Positions 1-8,734 of a stretch of DNA of 41,814 nucleotides are shown one piece after another (position 1 is the first letter of the stretch; each line of letters starts with the position of its first letter). Below the pieces are notes generated by a model. The model ran no database searches. It worked only from the letters and a program-made list of their open reading frames with translations, and had not been told where the DNA came from. Both the position numbers and the translations under genes were made by a program. Source of the stretch: Actinomycetota bacterium (GTDB taxonomy: Bacteria; Actinomycetota; Actinomycetes; Mycobacteriales; SCTD01). The stretch covers positions 1 to 41,814 of the forward strand of contig JAHWJP010000008.1 in assembly GCA_019348355.1 (NCBI GenBank). The letters run 5' to 3'.

Positions 1-522
1 GACCAGATATCGCTCGTCGGCCTCGAAGACGAAGTGATCGCACCCGCCCCGGTGCACTCACCAGGGAACCTCCACGGCCGGGCTTAGCCGGCAGCCCGAC
101 AGCGCGTCGCTGCGGGAGAAGCCCGCGCATCTCTGCCCGTTCTGGCCGCAAGCGAGCGCGCGCCGGTGTTGTGCGCTCATCAAGCAAGAGCGCCATCGCG
201 GCAGATGAGGACGTTGCAGACTGCGACCGGTTCCGATGAGGAGGTTCCCGCATTCGCTCGCGCGCTCAACCTCGCTAGCCTCCTGGCGCGGCGGATGTGA
301 ACGGCGCAGAAGCACCCGCTCGATGCGGGCCAGCCAAGCCGTCGATGCGTTGTTTCTGAACCATGCTCAGGCGGGGGGCGAGCTACGCGGAGACGTCGGG
401 TTAGCCCGCGCACCTGCGGCGGAACCTGCTACTGCCCGGAGCGGGCCACGCATGGTCCTGACTCGTTATAGCGTCCCGTTACCAACGGTGGCCGCCAGGG
501 CTTGCGACGGGGGGGTGGTTCT
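1..522. other. Left edge, no confident gene
   Basis: I see no recognisable complete gene here. The first 57 bases can be read on the minus strand from a GTG as MHRGGCDHFVFEADERYLV running off the edge. On the plus strand the first 87 bases read as an open tail ending in a TAG. Both readings look protein-like and neither can be chosen without the flanking sequence. The remainder presumably holds the promoter of the downstream three-gene operon, but I could not pick out convincing -35/-10 elements. Confidence 0.4.
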
Positions 523-1707
523 GTGCCCACTGGATCCGCTCATTCTGCTGCGGGCCAGGCTCTTGGATACTTTCAGCAATGTATGCGCGCTCTTGCTGAG
601 CTCGGCCGTCGGGGGTCAGTTAATCCGTCTGTCGAGATGCGCCTCGAAACACTTGACGACATAGATTTCAGCCAGGGTGGCTCCCCGACCGAGTTACTAC
701 AGACGAAACACCACATTGGTCCGAGCACGCTCACGGTCAACAGTGTCGATCTTTGGCGAACACTCAACGCCTGGATGGATCTCTCTCCGGAGGCACGGCC
801 CGTCCTCAGGCTGGTGACCACGCAGATTGCAGACGGCGACGTGGCCCTTCTCCGTGAAGGGGATGGGCGGGACCCCCTGGCGGCCCTCGAGTCGCTGCTT
901 AGCGCGGCAACCGATTCTGAGAACTCCACCTCAAAGGTTTGGCGTGACCGGTTCCTTGAACTTGAGGACGACGTCCAGATCTCATGCGACCCCTGCCGCT
1001 GGTGGTCTCGATTCCGAACTCGTGCGGGTGTTCCGATACGCGATGACGCCGGGCAAGGAGGCCGCATTCCCTGGTTCAACAAATCGTCGTGGACGATCCT
1101 TGCCCTCCTCAAGGGCTGGTGGGCAGGCATAGCGGTTCGACTGCTCGATAGATCCTTATCTGCCGTTACAGGAAACGACCTGGCGGTGCAAGTCGCTGAC
1201 ATAATCGATCAAATGCGCGCAGATAGTCTTCCTGTCGACCCGGAAGTTCTGCGACGATTCGACGAGTCGATCACGGACGGTTACCAAGACCGTCCATTCG
1301 TCCATCAGCTCGCATGGATTGCGCTGGAGAATGAACGCCTATGGAAGGCGATTCGCGACTACCACCGCGCGTACACCCAGCGGTCATTCTGGCTCCGGTA
1401 TCAACTCGTGGGGGAGCAAGAGTTAGACCGGTTCGCCTTTAAGCTGCACGACGAGTGGGAGCAGGTCTTCGACGAGGAACTCGCCCGCATGGCTGGCGAC
1501 GGCCGCCCAGGTGAAGCCGTCGGTCAGGAGATCCTGAGGCGAGTTGCTCGAGAATGTCGCTCGCGTCTGCGCGAACGATTCGACGAGCCATGGTTCAACC
1601 GCGGCATGCTGCACGCCCTGGCTGACGGGGAGTTGGGACAGCTGGTTGGCTGGCACCCGGAGTTTCAGACCCGCCTAGAAGGGCTATTAGGCGATGTCGC
1701 AATCTGA
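523..1707 (+). CDS. ABC-3C system effector: PD-(D/E)xK nuclease-like N-terminus with ABC-3C C-terminal domain
   Basis: First gene of a three-gene operon. A GTG at 523 fits better than the in-frame TTG at 502, because the protein then opens directly into a helix (AAGQALGYFQQ) typical of nuclease-headed conflict effectors. Residues about 42-62 read ETLDDIDF, then ELLQTKHHI. This is an acidic strand followed by a QxK strand, as in PD-(D/E)xK endonucleases. From about residue 190 the sequence (LLKGWWAGIAVRLLD, then DSLPVD) resembles the C-terminal domain that ties ABC-3C effectors to their ATPase. The gene overlaps the next one by 14 nt, so translation is likely coupled. An oddity is that the segment coded by 994-1066 looks more like the family in the +1 frame, suggesting two compensating frameshifts. 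Nuclease activity is inferred from motifs only. GC is lower than in the core genes. Confidence 0.68.
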   Translation: MPTGSAHSAAGQALGYFQQCMRALAELGRRGSVNPSVEMRLETLDDIDFSQGGSPTELLQTKHHIGPSTLTVNSVDLWRTLNAWMDLSPEARPVLRLVTTQIADGDVALLREGDGRDPLAALESLLSAATDSENSTSKVWRDRFLELEDDVQISCDPCRWWSRFRTRAGVPIRDDAGQGGRIPWFNKSSWTILALLKGWWAGIAVRLLDRSLSAVTGNDLAVQVADIIDQMRADSLPVDPEVLRRFDESITDGYQDRPFVHQLAWIALENERLWKAIRDYHRAYTQRSFWLRYQLVGEQELDRFAFKLHDEWEQVFDEELARMAGDGRPGEAVGQEILRRVARECRSRLRERFDEPWFNRGMLHALADGELGQLVGWHPEFQTRLEGLLGDVAI

Positions 1708-2197
1708 TGGGCCACCCCGGAAACGCCGCCGAGCGCCCGAAGCCATCGCGTTGTTCAACGAGGCATTCACGTCCGAGCTCTTGGTCAACGCTGCCTGGGC
1801 GAAGGAACAGGACAGTGGGACGGGGCTTAGCTGGCCCGCATCCTTTTTGATTCTGCCACTCGTCCTGCACCCGCCTACACGCGAGTCGCTCCCGCGGTCG
1901 CCGAACGTGACACTTGCTGCGTGGGCGCTGCGGCACCCGAGCTATTCGCAGGCCATCGACAGTCGAGTCGCGGCTCTCGCCGACGTGACCAAGCGCGCCA
2001 TCCGATTTGGCATGCGGTTCGAGCGTCTCGAGTTGCGCGGGACCGAAGTGGTCGCTACGGCGCGACCTAGGAGTCCGAACGTGCAGACTTGGCCCGAAGA
2101 TCTCACGGGCGCCACTCGGGCCGCGCGCGTCGCAGGCCGGTGGTTTCGTTCGACCGACGTCTACACCGCGTTCAATCTGCTGGGCATCGGAGGCTAA
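1694..2197 (+). CDS. ABC-3C system middle component
   Basis: A 167-aa protein between the effector and the DUF3732 ATPase. The ATG at 1694 lies inside the end of the effector gene, and the stop abuts the ATPase ATG (TAA then ATG). That arrangement is characteristic of the three-component systems described computationally by the Aravind group. The sequence has the middle-component pattern: an N-terminal helix around LFNEAF, a hydrophobic stretch FLILPLVLHPPTRESLP at about 50-66, a helical region with ADVTKRAIRFG, and a C-terminal GRWF...FNLLGIGG. No catalytic motif is visible. Its proposed job, from family knowledge, is to bridge the ATPase and the effector. Assignment to a numbered middle-component subfamily would need a profile search. 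Confidence 0.72.
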   Translation: MSQSDGPPRKRRRAPEAIALFNEAFTSELLVNAAWAKEQDSGTGLSWPASFLILPLVLHPPTRESLPRSPNVTLAAWALRHPSYSQAIDSRVAALADVTKRAIRFGMRFERLELRGTEVVATARPRSPNVQTWPEDLTGATRAARVAGRWFRSTDVYTAFNLLGIGG

Positions 2198-4159
2198 ATG
2201 CAGATCCTGTCAGTGGGCGTTTATGGGCACCACGGTCGGACGCGGCAAGTCGATTTCGTCGCTGGGAAGCTTAACATTCTGACTGGCAAATCGAAGACTG
2301 GCAAGTCCGCACTTCTGGACATTGTCGAGTTCTGCCTAGGTCGAGACACAGTCACGATTCCAACCGGTGTCATCAGCGACAAAACGGCCTGGTACTCGAC
2401 TCTCGTTGCCTTCGGTGAAGAACGCGTGCTCATCTGTCGACCGAACCCGGAGACGGCCAGTACTAATCGCGGCATGGTCACCATAGGCGGTCGCGACCTC
2501 TTCGCGCCGCCAGATAGTTCGGGTCTAGAAGTGAACGCGGACACTGACGTCGTCAAAGACATCTTGACCGAACGTCTCGGAATTGATCGTTTCACGGTCG
2601 ATGCCGATCAGGGCTCGCTCAGGGACTCCTTCGCCGTGTCCAGCAAGCAGGCGATCTTCTTCAGTTTCCAGAACCAGAATGAGATCGCGAACCGTTCGGT
2701 GCTGTTCCACCGCCAGGTTGAGACCGACATCAAGCCCACGATCAGGGGGGTATTGCCCTACTTCCTCGGTGCAGCAACGCCGGAGCAGTCCGCCATCCAA
2801 CGCCAACTCCTCCAGGCCCGCCGGAGCCTCCGCAGGATTGAGATGGATATCCGTTCGGCGGAAGCTCACTTCAGTCAGCAGAACGACCGGGTGTTCCAAC
2901 TGGTGCGTTCCGCGGTCTCGCTGGGCGTCCTGGACGAGACGGACCAGGTCGTCGGGGACCCGAGCCGGCAGCGCGAAGTCTTGGAACGTGTTGCGGCTTA
3001 TCGGTTGGACTCGGCCGGAGGCGCCACTGGAGATGTCGGGGCGAGGCAGGCGGAACTCCTCGGTGAGGCGACGTCTCTGCGGAGACGGTTGCAGGAACTC
3101 GATGATCAAATCGGCGTCGTTGCCCTTATCGATTCCGAGCAGTCAGATGCCACCTCAGAGCTCGCCATTCAACGGGACCGGCTAACTGCGCTGAACTTGA
3201 TGTTGCCGCGGTCGAAGCAGAATAGCACCGACGTGAGCACGTGCCCTCTTTGCGACCAAGACTTACCGAATCCTGACGAGTCGGTCCAGGCGCTCCAGGT
3301 GCTTCTTGTGGAACTCGATGGAAGGCTCACCAGCTCGCGGAGTTCCTTAGCTCGACGTGAGGCGCTGCTCTCTGAGCTTCGCCGGTCTAGGGATCGCATG
3401 CGAGACGCACTTCGCGAGAACGTTGCCGATCTCGACGCAGCCGCGAATCAAAATCGTGCGCTGGCAGACGGACGCGCGCGCCGGGAGCAGATCGCCTTTC
3501 TTCAAGGCCGTGTCAGCCAGGAACTCGGGGGCGAGGTGCACCTTGTAGGCGGAGTAGGCGATCTTCGCGCTGCAGAACGGCGGATCCGGGGTCAAGTGGC
3601 CAAGTTGGAGGAGTTGTTCGAAGCCGACGATCCGACGGACTCGCTGCGCCGCGCCGTCGACGGTCTGAGCGAGCTAATCACGGACTACGCGCGCGCCCTT
3701 CAACTTGAAGGCTCCGGGTATTCGGCTCGACTCGACCCGATCGAGTTGACCGTGTCGTACCTGCGCCCTGGCGGCCGAGTCACATTGGCGCGCATGGGCA
3801 ACGCTGAGAACTGGGTCGGGTACCACTTAGCTGCACACCTGGCACTTCATCATTGGTTCGTGACGCACGATCGCCCGACGCCCCGGTTCCTCATGCTCGA
3901 CCAGCCGACGCAAGCATTCTTTCCCGAGGAGATAGTTGACGCCGCCGAGGACGAAGACGCGGATTGGTCAGCGGTTCGACGACAATTTGAACTTTTTCGA
4001 GATGTCGTCGCCAGCTTGAACGGCGAACTCCAGGTCATCGTGTGCGATCACGCGAACCTTGCCGACGACTGGTTCCAGGCAGCGATCGTTGACAACTGGC
4101 GGAACGGAGTGGCACTGATTCCGGACGGTTGGCCTACCAAAGACGAGGTCGTGGCTTGA
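2198..4159 (+). CDS. DUF3732 ABC/SMC-like ATPase of the ABC-3C system
   Basis: A 653-aa Rad50/SMC-like ATPase, starting at the ATG just after the middle-component stop with GGAGG a few bases upstream. Visible in order: Walker A GKSKTGKS at residues 30-37; a long charged coiled-coil region at about 200-500; a CPLC zinc-hook motif at 349-352; a divergent signature region (NWVGYHL, about 540) replacing LSGGQ; Walker B FLMLDQPTQ at about 565-573; and a switch-histidine region VIVCDHANL at about 613-621. These features match the DUF3732 family. In the ABC-3C model this ATPase senses invasive nucleic acid or nucleoprotein and licenses the effector encoded at 523-1707. The trigger is unknown. The gene appears intact. 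Confidence 0.85.
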   Translation: MQILSVGVYGHHGRTRQVDFVAGKLNILTGKSKTGKSALLDIVEFCLGRDTVTIPTGVISDKTAWYSTLVAFGEERVLICRPNPETASTNRGMVTIGGRDLFAPPDSSGLEVNADTDVVKDILTERLGIDRFTVDADQGSLRDSFAVSSKQAIFFSFQNQNEIANRSVLFHRQVETDIKPTIRGVLPYFLGAATPEQSAIQRQLLQARRSLRRIEMDIRSAEAHFSQQNDRVFQLVRSAVSLGVLDETDQVVGDPSRQREVLERVAAYRLDSAGGATGDVGARQAELLGEATSLRRRLQELDDQIGVVALIDSEQSDATSELAIQRDRLTALNLMLPRSKQNSTDVSTCPLCDQDLPNPDESVQALQVLLVELDGRLTSSRSSLARREALLSELRRSRDRMRDALRENVADLDAAANQNRALADGRARREQIAFLQGRVSQELGGEVHLVGGVGDLRAAERRIRGQVAKLEELFEADDPTDSLRRAVDGLSELITDYARALQLEGSGYSARLDPIELTVSYLRPGGRVTLARMGNAENWVGYHLAAHLALHHWFVTHDRPTPRFLMLDQPTQAFFPEEIVDAAEDEDADWSAVRRQFELFRDVVASLNGELQVIVCDHANLADDWFQAAIVDNWRNGVALIPDGWPTKDEVVA

Positions 4160-4498
4160 CACACCGAAGGACCTTTCGAGGCGCTGCCGGGTCGGCCGTA
4201 GGACCTGCTGAAACCGCCGTGGCTTCGAAGGATAGGAACGTCCTCGAATACGTCGACGAGCTGTGGCGTGGCGTGGCAGACCCGGAACGTCCACACATCG
4301 GCAGTAGCACGCGACACGCGGCATGAGCGCGCGTTCGCGGTCCGGTCCTAGCTGGACGCCGAATGAGGCCCGGGACGGTAACGACGGTTACCGGGGACGA
4401 GGGCATGCGTGACAGTCAAGGAGGCTTCGTCACGAGGTGCAGCCAGGAATGGCTATCCCGTGGATTGAGCATGACTGGGCCCACGAGACCAGCGTCGC
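4160..4498. other. Intergenic region between ABC-3C operon and 1198-aa gene
   Basis: This stretch of about 340 bases follows the DUF3732 stop. A short plus-strand reading (4156-4326) contains a protein-like run (DRNVLEYVDELWRG), but it has no good ribosome binding site and no family I recognise, so I did not call a gene. I see no strong terminator hairpin. The right end carries the promoter of the next gene. Confidence 0.4.
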
Positions 4499-4514
4499 CA
4501 GGGTAATCTCCCTG
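4499..4514 (+). promoter_or_regulatory. Leaderless -10 box flanked by inverted repeat
   Basis: CAGGG-TAATCT-CCCTG: a TANNNT-type -10 hexamer exactly framed by 5-bp inverted arms, ending one base before the ATG at 4516. No Shine-Dalgarno sequence is present, so transcription probably starts at or next to the ATG. The palindrome over the -10 could be a repressor operator; that part is inference. Confidence 0.5.
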
Positions 4515-4515
4515 C

Positions 4516-7500
4516 ATGTCAGTCCTTGGCCCATTTGACGTGTCCGCGGAACACGTTGCTCGATTGGGCGACAATTTCACGATTTTCATGAATGCGTTAC
4601 TAGAAGCTGAGAAAGCCGCAGCGGAGGCAACGTTTGATTTACAGGTCGACATCCGCCAGACCGTTCCCGACGGCGGAGTGGACGCACTCTCGTTGAGCAG
4701 CACAGGTTCCCTGACCATTCCCACGGGGGACACGGTTTGGCAGTACAAGCGAAGTGATCTCACCCAAAGCAAGGTTAAGGCCGAGTTAAAGAAGGCAAAG
4801 TTTGCCAAGAAGCGCCTCAAGGCAGGCGCCAGCTACCGTCTGGTCCTAGGTGTCCCGATCGGGGGTAAGCAGTTAGTCGCCCGCCGCCTCGGGCTAGAAG
4901 AAGGCCTAGCAACACTGGGCGTGACCTACGATGTGGATTTGCATAAGATTATTGAGGGGAATGAACTGGCGAGATGGGCCAGCACCTTTCCCGCTATTTC
5001 GGTTCTTCTTCAGAGGCTCATACATGGCGCAGGGCCATCCGCCGTCGATTACGACCAGTGGTCATCAAGCAGCACCCATCAAGCACCGTGGGTGACCGTA
5101 AGTTCAAGGGAAAGTACCCGACTTGCCCTTATTGATGCGCTGCAGGATCGAGCGGTAAAGAGCGTTCGTTTAGCGGCTGTCACTGGGGTGGGTGCAACCA
5201 GAGTCGCGTTAGAAGCCGTGCGCGGAAGCGGACTCGAACGCCTTGTGGCCTATGTCCTTAACTCGGACGAGCTGAATACCGACTACCTTGCGAGCCTGTC
5301 GTACGGGAAACGCAAAGCAATCATTGTTGCTGACAATGCAAGTCAGAGCAGACACATGCGACTACTCGAAGCGCTCCCAGTGGACTCGGACATCCGCCTC
5401 CTGACTATCGGGCGCGCCGACGCCTTTGCGGACTTGTCGGGTGGCCCGGTGTTGCCAGTGGAGGCCCTTCCGGAGGACGAGCTTCTTCAAATCCTCGAGT
5501 CAGAAGATCTTTTATGGCCGGAGGCCAGGAGATTCGTGGCTGCCTTCTCTTTTGGAAATTTGTCTTTCGCCAGGCTGATCGCGCAAAGAGTTGCTCATGA
5601 CGACAGCCTGTCCGCAGCAACTGTATTTAGTGAGTCTCTACTGCAGCAGCTGTTCGAAAGTTCACTTCCAGTGGGTGCCGATTTTTTAGGAGCGGCGGCG
5701 CTGGCGCTCTTCACCAGAGTTGGCTTGCGTCAAGAAAAAGCCTTTGAAGCAAGGATCATCGCCGAGGGACTTGGGATTGATCTTGCCTTAATCCAGAGTG
5801 CCGCGAGGACGCTCCGATCGGCGGGTTTTCTGACCGACCGTGGGCGGTTCAGTTTAGTCAGTCCGGAACCAGTCGCTGTTTACCTAGCGGCAAGAGCCTG
5901 GGAAGAGCTTGGCGAGCAGGTCACGCATAGCTTGCTTCCGCTGCTCAAGCCTGACATGGCATACGCGCTATTCGGCAGGCTCGCGAGCCTGGGAACTGTA
6001 GGCAGTTCAAGTATTTACGTACGTGACCTGTTTGCTGATAGTGGCCCATTTGCGTCTCTGTCTTCGCTGTCAGCAGGTACGAACGCAGAAAGTCTTTCCC
6101 AGCTGGCTGTTGCCATGCCGGGAGAGGTGTCGCGGCGCCTGTCCGCACTGATCACCGAGAGTTCGATCGAAGTTTTGAGAGATAACCGACCTGTGCGTCG
6201 GGGGCTCGTTAATAGTTTGCTGAAACTTGCCTGGCGACAGGAGTTCTTTGCCGATTCGGCGGATTCCTTAATGCGACTCGCGGTTGCCGAGAATGAAACC
6301 TACGGAAACAATGCTACAGGCGTTTTCGTGAGCCTGTTCGGCGCAGTTCTGCCAGCCACGAGCGCGTCTCCCGCTCAGAGGCTTGCCTACCTCGGGTCAC
6401 GCGTTGCTTCTGCTGACGTCGCATCACTGACAATTCTCACAGACGCTCTCGGTAATAGTCTGCAAGCGAACGAGTTTGTGATGGTCTCTGGAGAACTGCA
6501 AGGGGGTTCAGTCGCTGCTCGCAGAGGATCCACGTCTACCCTTGAAGAGTTGCACGCATATCGGGCTGGGATTCTTGACATCTTGCTCGCTCTTTCAAGC
6601 TCTTCCCACAATCAGGTCGCCGAAAGGGCACGAACCCTTATTCTGGCTGCTACCCACGGACTGCTCTACGACCCAGACCTCTTGGACGCAGTTGTCGCGC
6701 AAGCGCTAGCAGTGGGCACTGAAGACTTGTTGAACGGGTTACGCCGCGAAGCTGATGAGCTCGGCCGACTTTTCGAAAGGGTCGAGGATCAGGATGATCC
6801 GCGCATATATGGCCTCGACCGGTTGAACATGGTGTTGCCGTCGCCAAACGACGAGCAGGCACTCGATCTTCTCCTGCAGACTGCAAGTTGGGATGCGGAG
6901 GAGACGAATCTGGAACAGAAGCTGCTAGATCTCATTACGCCATCACCGTCGCTGCGAGACGACTTGCTTAATTTGCTGCGAGTCGCAGAGGTCCCTGCTG
7001 CATATTTTGCTGGTCGCGTACTCTGCCGGCTGGACAGTGGTTGGTTTCAGGCAGAGGACGGGCTCGTCGCTCAAGACGTCGCCGTGAGGAATATTCCAGC
7101 CATCGTGGGCGCGCTTTGGTTCATTCATGACACCGCTAGTGCGGACGCCTTCGACCACTTCCTGGCCCAGGATGTCGGGGCTTCTCTTCCGTTGGACACT
7201 CAGATCCAGATTATGGTGCGCGGGCCCATGTCTGACGCGGGACTAGCAAGGTTGCTTGACGCTTCATTAGAACTGAGGCCCGGGATCCTCACACGCCTCA
7301 TATTCGGCTGGCATGGCAGGTTGCCAATTGACAGCCAGGTGTGGCTCCTGAATCGGTGGCTTGTAGGCATCACTGACCAATTTGACTACAGCATGGTGGT
7401 CGACATGGTCAGCATGTGGCTTCATAAGGAAGCCGAAGCGCCGCCGCAACTTATCTTGCCCCTTGACGAGCTCGTTCTAATGCGACGCAGATTCCCAAGT

Positions 7501-8112
7501 GTGGGGCAGGAGGCTTGGGATTGGTCACGGCTCGTCTCGAAGCGGCTGCCAGAACTTGCTCCGAGTGTTATGGATCTCCTCTTCGACTTGATGGTCTCGG
7601 GTGAAATCTATGCGTTTGACGGCAGTCAGGACGGCAAAACACTTCGGGAGTGCGTTGCGGCTGCACCGTCCGCGGCATGGTCGCGATTGGCATTACAGCT
7701 CGAGAGTCCGAAAAGGAGAGCTTTTGTTGGGCTCTCTTTGCGCGGCTGGGCTTTAGATGCCATTCCGGTGAGCGAGATCCTCGATTGGGTAGGCAATTCC
7801 ATCGAGCGTGCTCAGTCTGTCGCGAATCTCGCGCCGGTTGGCGATAAGGAACTTCACCCGCTCGCTAATCATCTGCTCGACAGATTCGGCGACGATCACG
7901 GTGTCCAAGGAAGTCTCTATGGGACGCTGACTACCGGGATTTTCTCGGGCAACGAGTCTGACCGGCTGCTGCGGTTTCAGGAGCAGGTCACGAGTTGGCT
8001 CAGCAGCCCGGATATCACAGCTGGTGCCACGGCTTGGTGTCGCAAGATGATCGAAGTCTTCAAGCGTCAGCGGGAACTAGCCCTTCAGCGGGAAGCCGAG
8101 CGCGACCTGTGA
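4516..8112 (+). CDS. Large putative defence protein: Mrr-like nuclease motif plus degenerate STAND-like NTPase and long helical C-terminus
   Basis: A 1198-aa protein I cannot assign to a named family. Residues about 50-81 carry PDGGVDAL then VWQYKRSD, the D...QxK arrangement of Mrr/PD-(D/E)xK nucleases. Residues about 205-300 look like a STAND/AAA+ core: a P-loop-like turn VTGVGATRVAL (213-222) with alanine where the Walker A lysine belongs, a Walker B-like strand AIIVADNA (268-275), and a sensor-like strand IRLLTIGRAD. A winged-helix-like segment (FLTDRGRFSLVSPEPVA) follows at about 438-455. The remaining 700 or so residues are leucine-rich and probably form helical repeats, the usual place for a target sensor. 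No membrane segment is evident. Lower GC and position next to an ABC-3C operon suggest transfer and an antiviral role. It could instead be a type IV restriction-like enzyme. Confidence 0.6.
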   Translation: MSVLGPFDVSAEHVARLGDNFTIFMNALLEAEKAAAEATFDLQVDIRQTVPDGGVDALSLSSTGSLTIPTGDTVWQYKRSDLTQSKVKAELKKAKFAKKRLKAGASYRLVLGVPIGGKQLVARRLGLEEGLATLGVTYDVDLHKIIEGNELARWASTFPAISVLLQRLIHGAGPSAVDYDQWSSSSTHQAPWVTVSSRESTRLALIDALQDRAVKSVRLAAVTGVGATRVALEAVRGSGLERLVAYVLNSDELNTDYLASLSYGKRKAIIVADNASQSRHMRLLEALPVDSDIRLLTIGRADAFADLSGGPVLPVEALPEDELLQILESEDLLWPEARRFVAAFSFGNLSFARLIAQRVAHDDSLSAATVFSESLLQQLFESSLPVGADFLGAAALALFTRVGLRQEKAFEARIIAEGLGIDLALIQSAARTLRSAGFLTDRGRFSLVSPEPVAVYLAARAWEELGEQVTHSLLPLLKPDMAYALFGRLASLGTVGSSSIYVRDLFADSGPFASLSSLSAGTNAESLSQLAVAMPGEVSRRLSALITESSIEVLRDNRPVRRGLVNSLLKLAWRQEFFADSADSLMRLAVAENETYGNNATGVFVSLFGAVLPATSASPAQRLAYLGSRVASADVASLTILTDALGNSLQANEFVMVSGELQGGSVAARRGSTSTLEELHAYRAGILDILLALSSSSHNQVAERARTLILAATHGLLYDPDLLDAVVAQALAVGTEDLLNGLRREADELGRLFERVEDQDDPRIYGLDRLNMVLPSPNDEQALDLLLQTASWDAEETNLEQKLLDLITPSPSLRDDLLNLLRVAEVPAAYFAGRVLCRLDSGWFQAEDGLVAQDVAVRNIPAIVGALWFIHDTASADAFDHFLAQDVGASLPLDTQIQIMVRGPMSDAGLARLLDASLELRPGILTRLIFGWHGRLPIDSQVWLLNRWLVGITDQFDYSMVVDMVSMWLHKEAEAPPQLILPLDELVLMRRRFPSVGQEAWDWSRLVSKRLPELAPSVMDLLFDLMVSGEIYAFDGSQDGKTLRECVAAAPSAAWSRLALQLESPKRRAFVGLSLRGWALDAIPVSEILDWVGNSIERAQSVANLAPVGDKELHPLANHLLDRFGDDHGVQGSLYGTLTTGIFSGNESDRLLRFQEQVTSWLSSPDITAGATAWCRKMIEVFKRQRELALQREAERDL

Positions 8113-8734
8113 GCTTCGAAACGACAGTCGGCGCCGGCACCGCTGCAATCCGCAACCCCACCTCTTCCACCATTGAGATAGGGCCCCGACGCTGGACTTG
8201 CTTCCGCCGCGGAGCGGCCTAGAGGGTCGTCGTCCTTGGCCCGCCGAGCAGCGAGTTGGCAATCTGGCCGTGGACGAATCCCCGGTCACCGCCAGTCTTG
8301 TAGCAGCTCCGCTGCTCATGGAACTTGGCGCTGCTCGGCACTCGGGCATTCTTCACTGCGATGGCGCGCAGGCAGCGCCCGGCGGACGCGACTAGCAGCA
8401 TCAGGATGCACACGACGTTCACCCGCACGGCCGTCGTGAAGTCGATCGCCGGCCGAGCGCAAAGTCCGCCGGCAGCAGCGCCGTGCCCGCATCCGCTTCT
8501 CGGCATGAGCGGTCGCTTGGCTAGCTGCGGATGTGCCGGCCGTAAGACCGGCTACGGACGCCCCGAGCCAGCCAACGCCGCCCCCATGCGCCAGATCTGA
8601 CGCGGCAGCCCGGTGCATCGGCGGTTCGGATTCTCGAGCCTGCTGCCCGAGGCTGCCGCAGGGCGAGGTTCTCGTACACGAAGGGCGTGTCGCCTCCGAG
8701 ACCCGGCTGGGGCCCGCCGAAGGCGGACGCGGTC
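8113..8734. other. Gap at the island/core junction
   Basis: About 620 bases without a gene I can support. Several overlapping open frames exist on both strands. The most protein-like is minus-strand 8219-8506, which has a hydrophobic stretch but no ribosome binding site. I see no tRNA, integrase, insertion sequence or clear direct repeat. GC rises toward core levels across this gap, so it probably contains the right boundary of the accessory block. Confidence 0.4.

Noticed and set aside
1-87. Possible gene ends at the left edge on either strand
   Set aside because: Both the minus-strand N-terminus and the plus-strand C-terminus look plausible. With under 30 codons neither can be supported.
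4156-4326. Short plus-strand frame with protein-like run DRNVLEYVDELWRG
   Set aside because: No ribosome binding site, TTG at best as start, no family recognised. It may be a gene remnant.
8219-8506. Minus-strand 95-aa frame with a hydrophobic stretch
   Set aside because: No ribosome binding site, several competing frames and no recognisable family.
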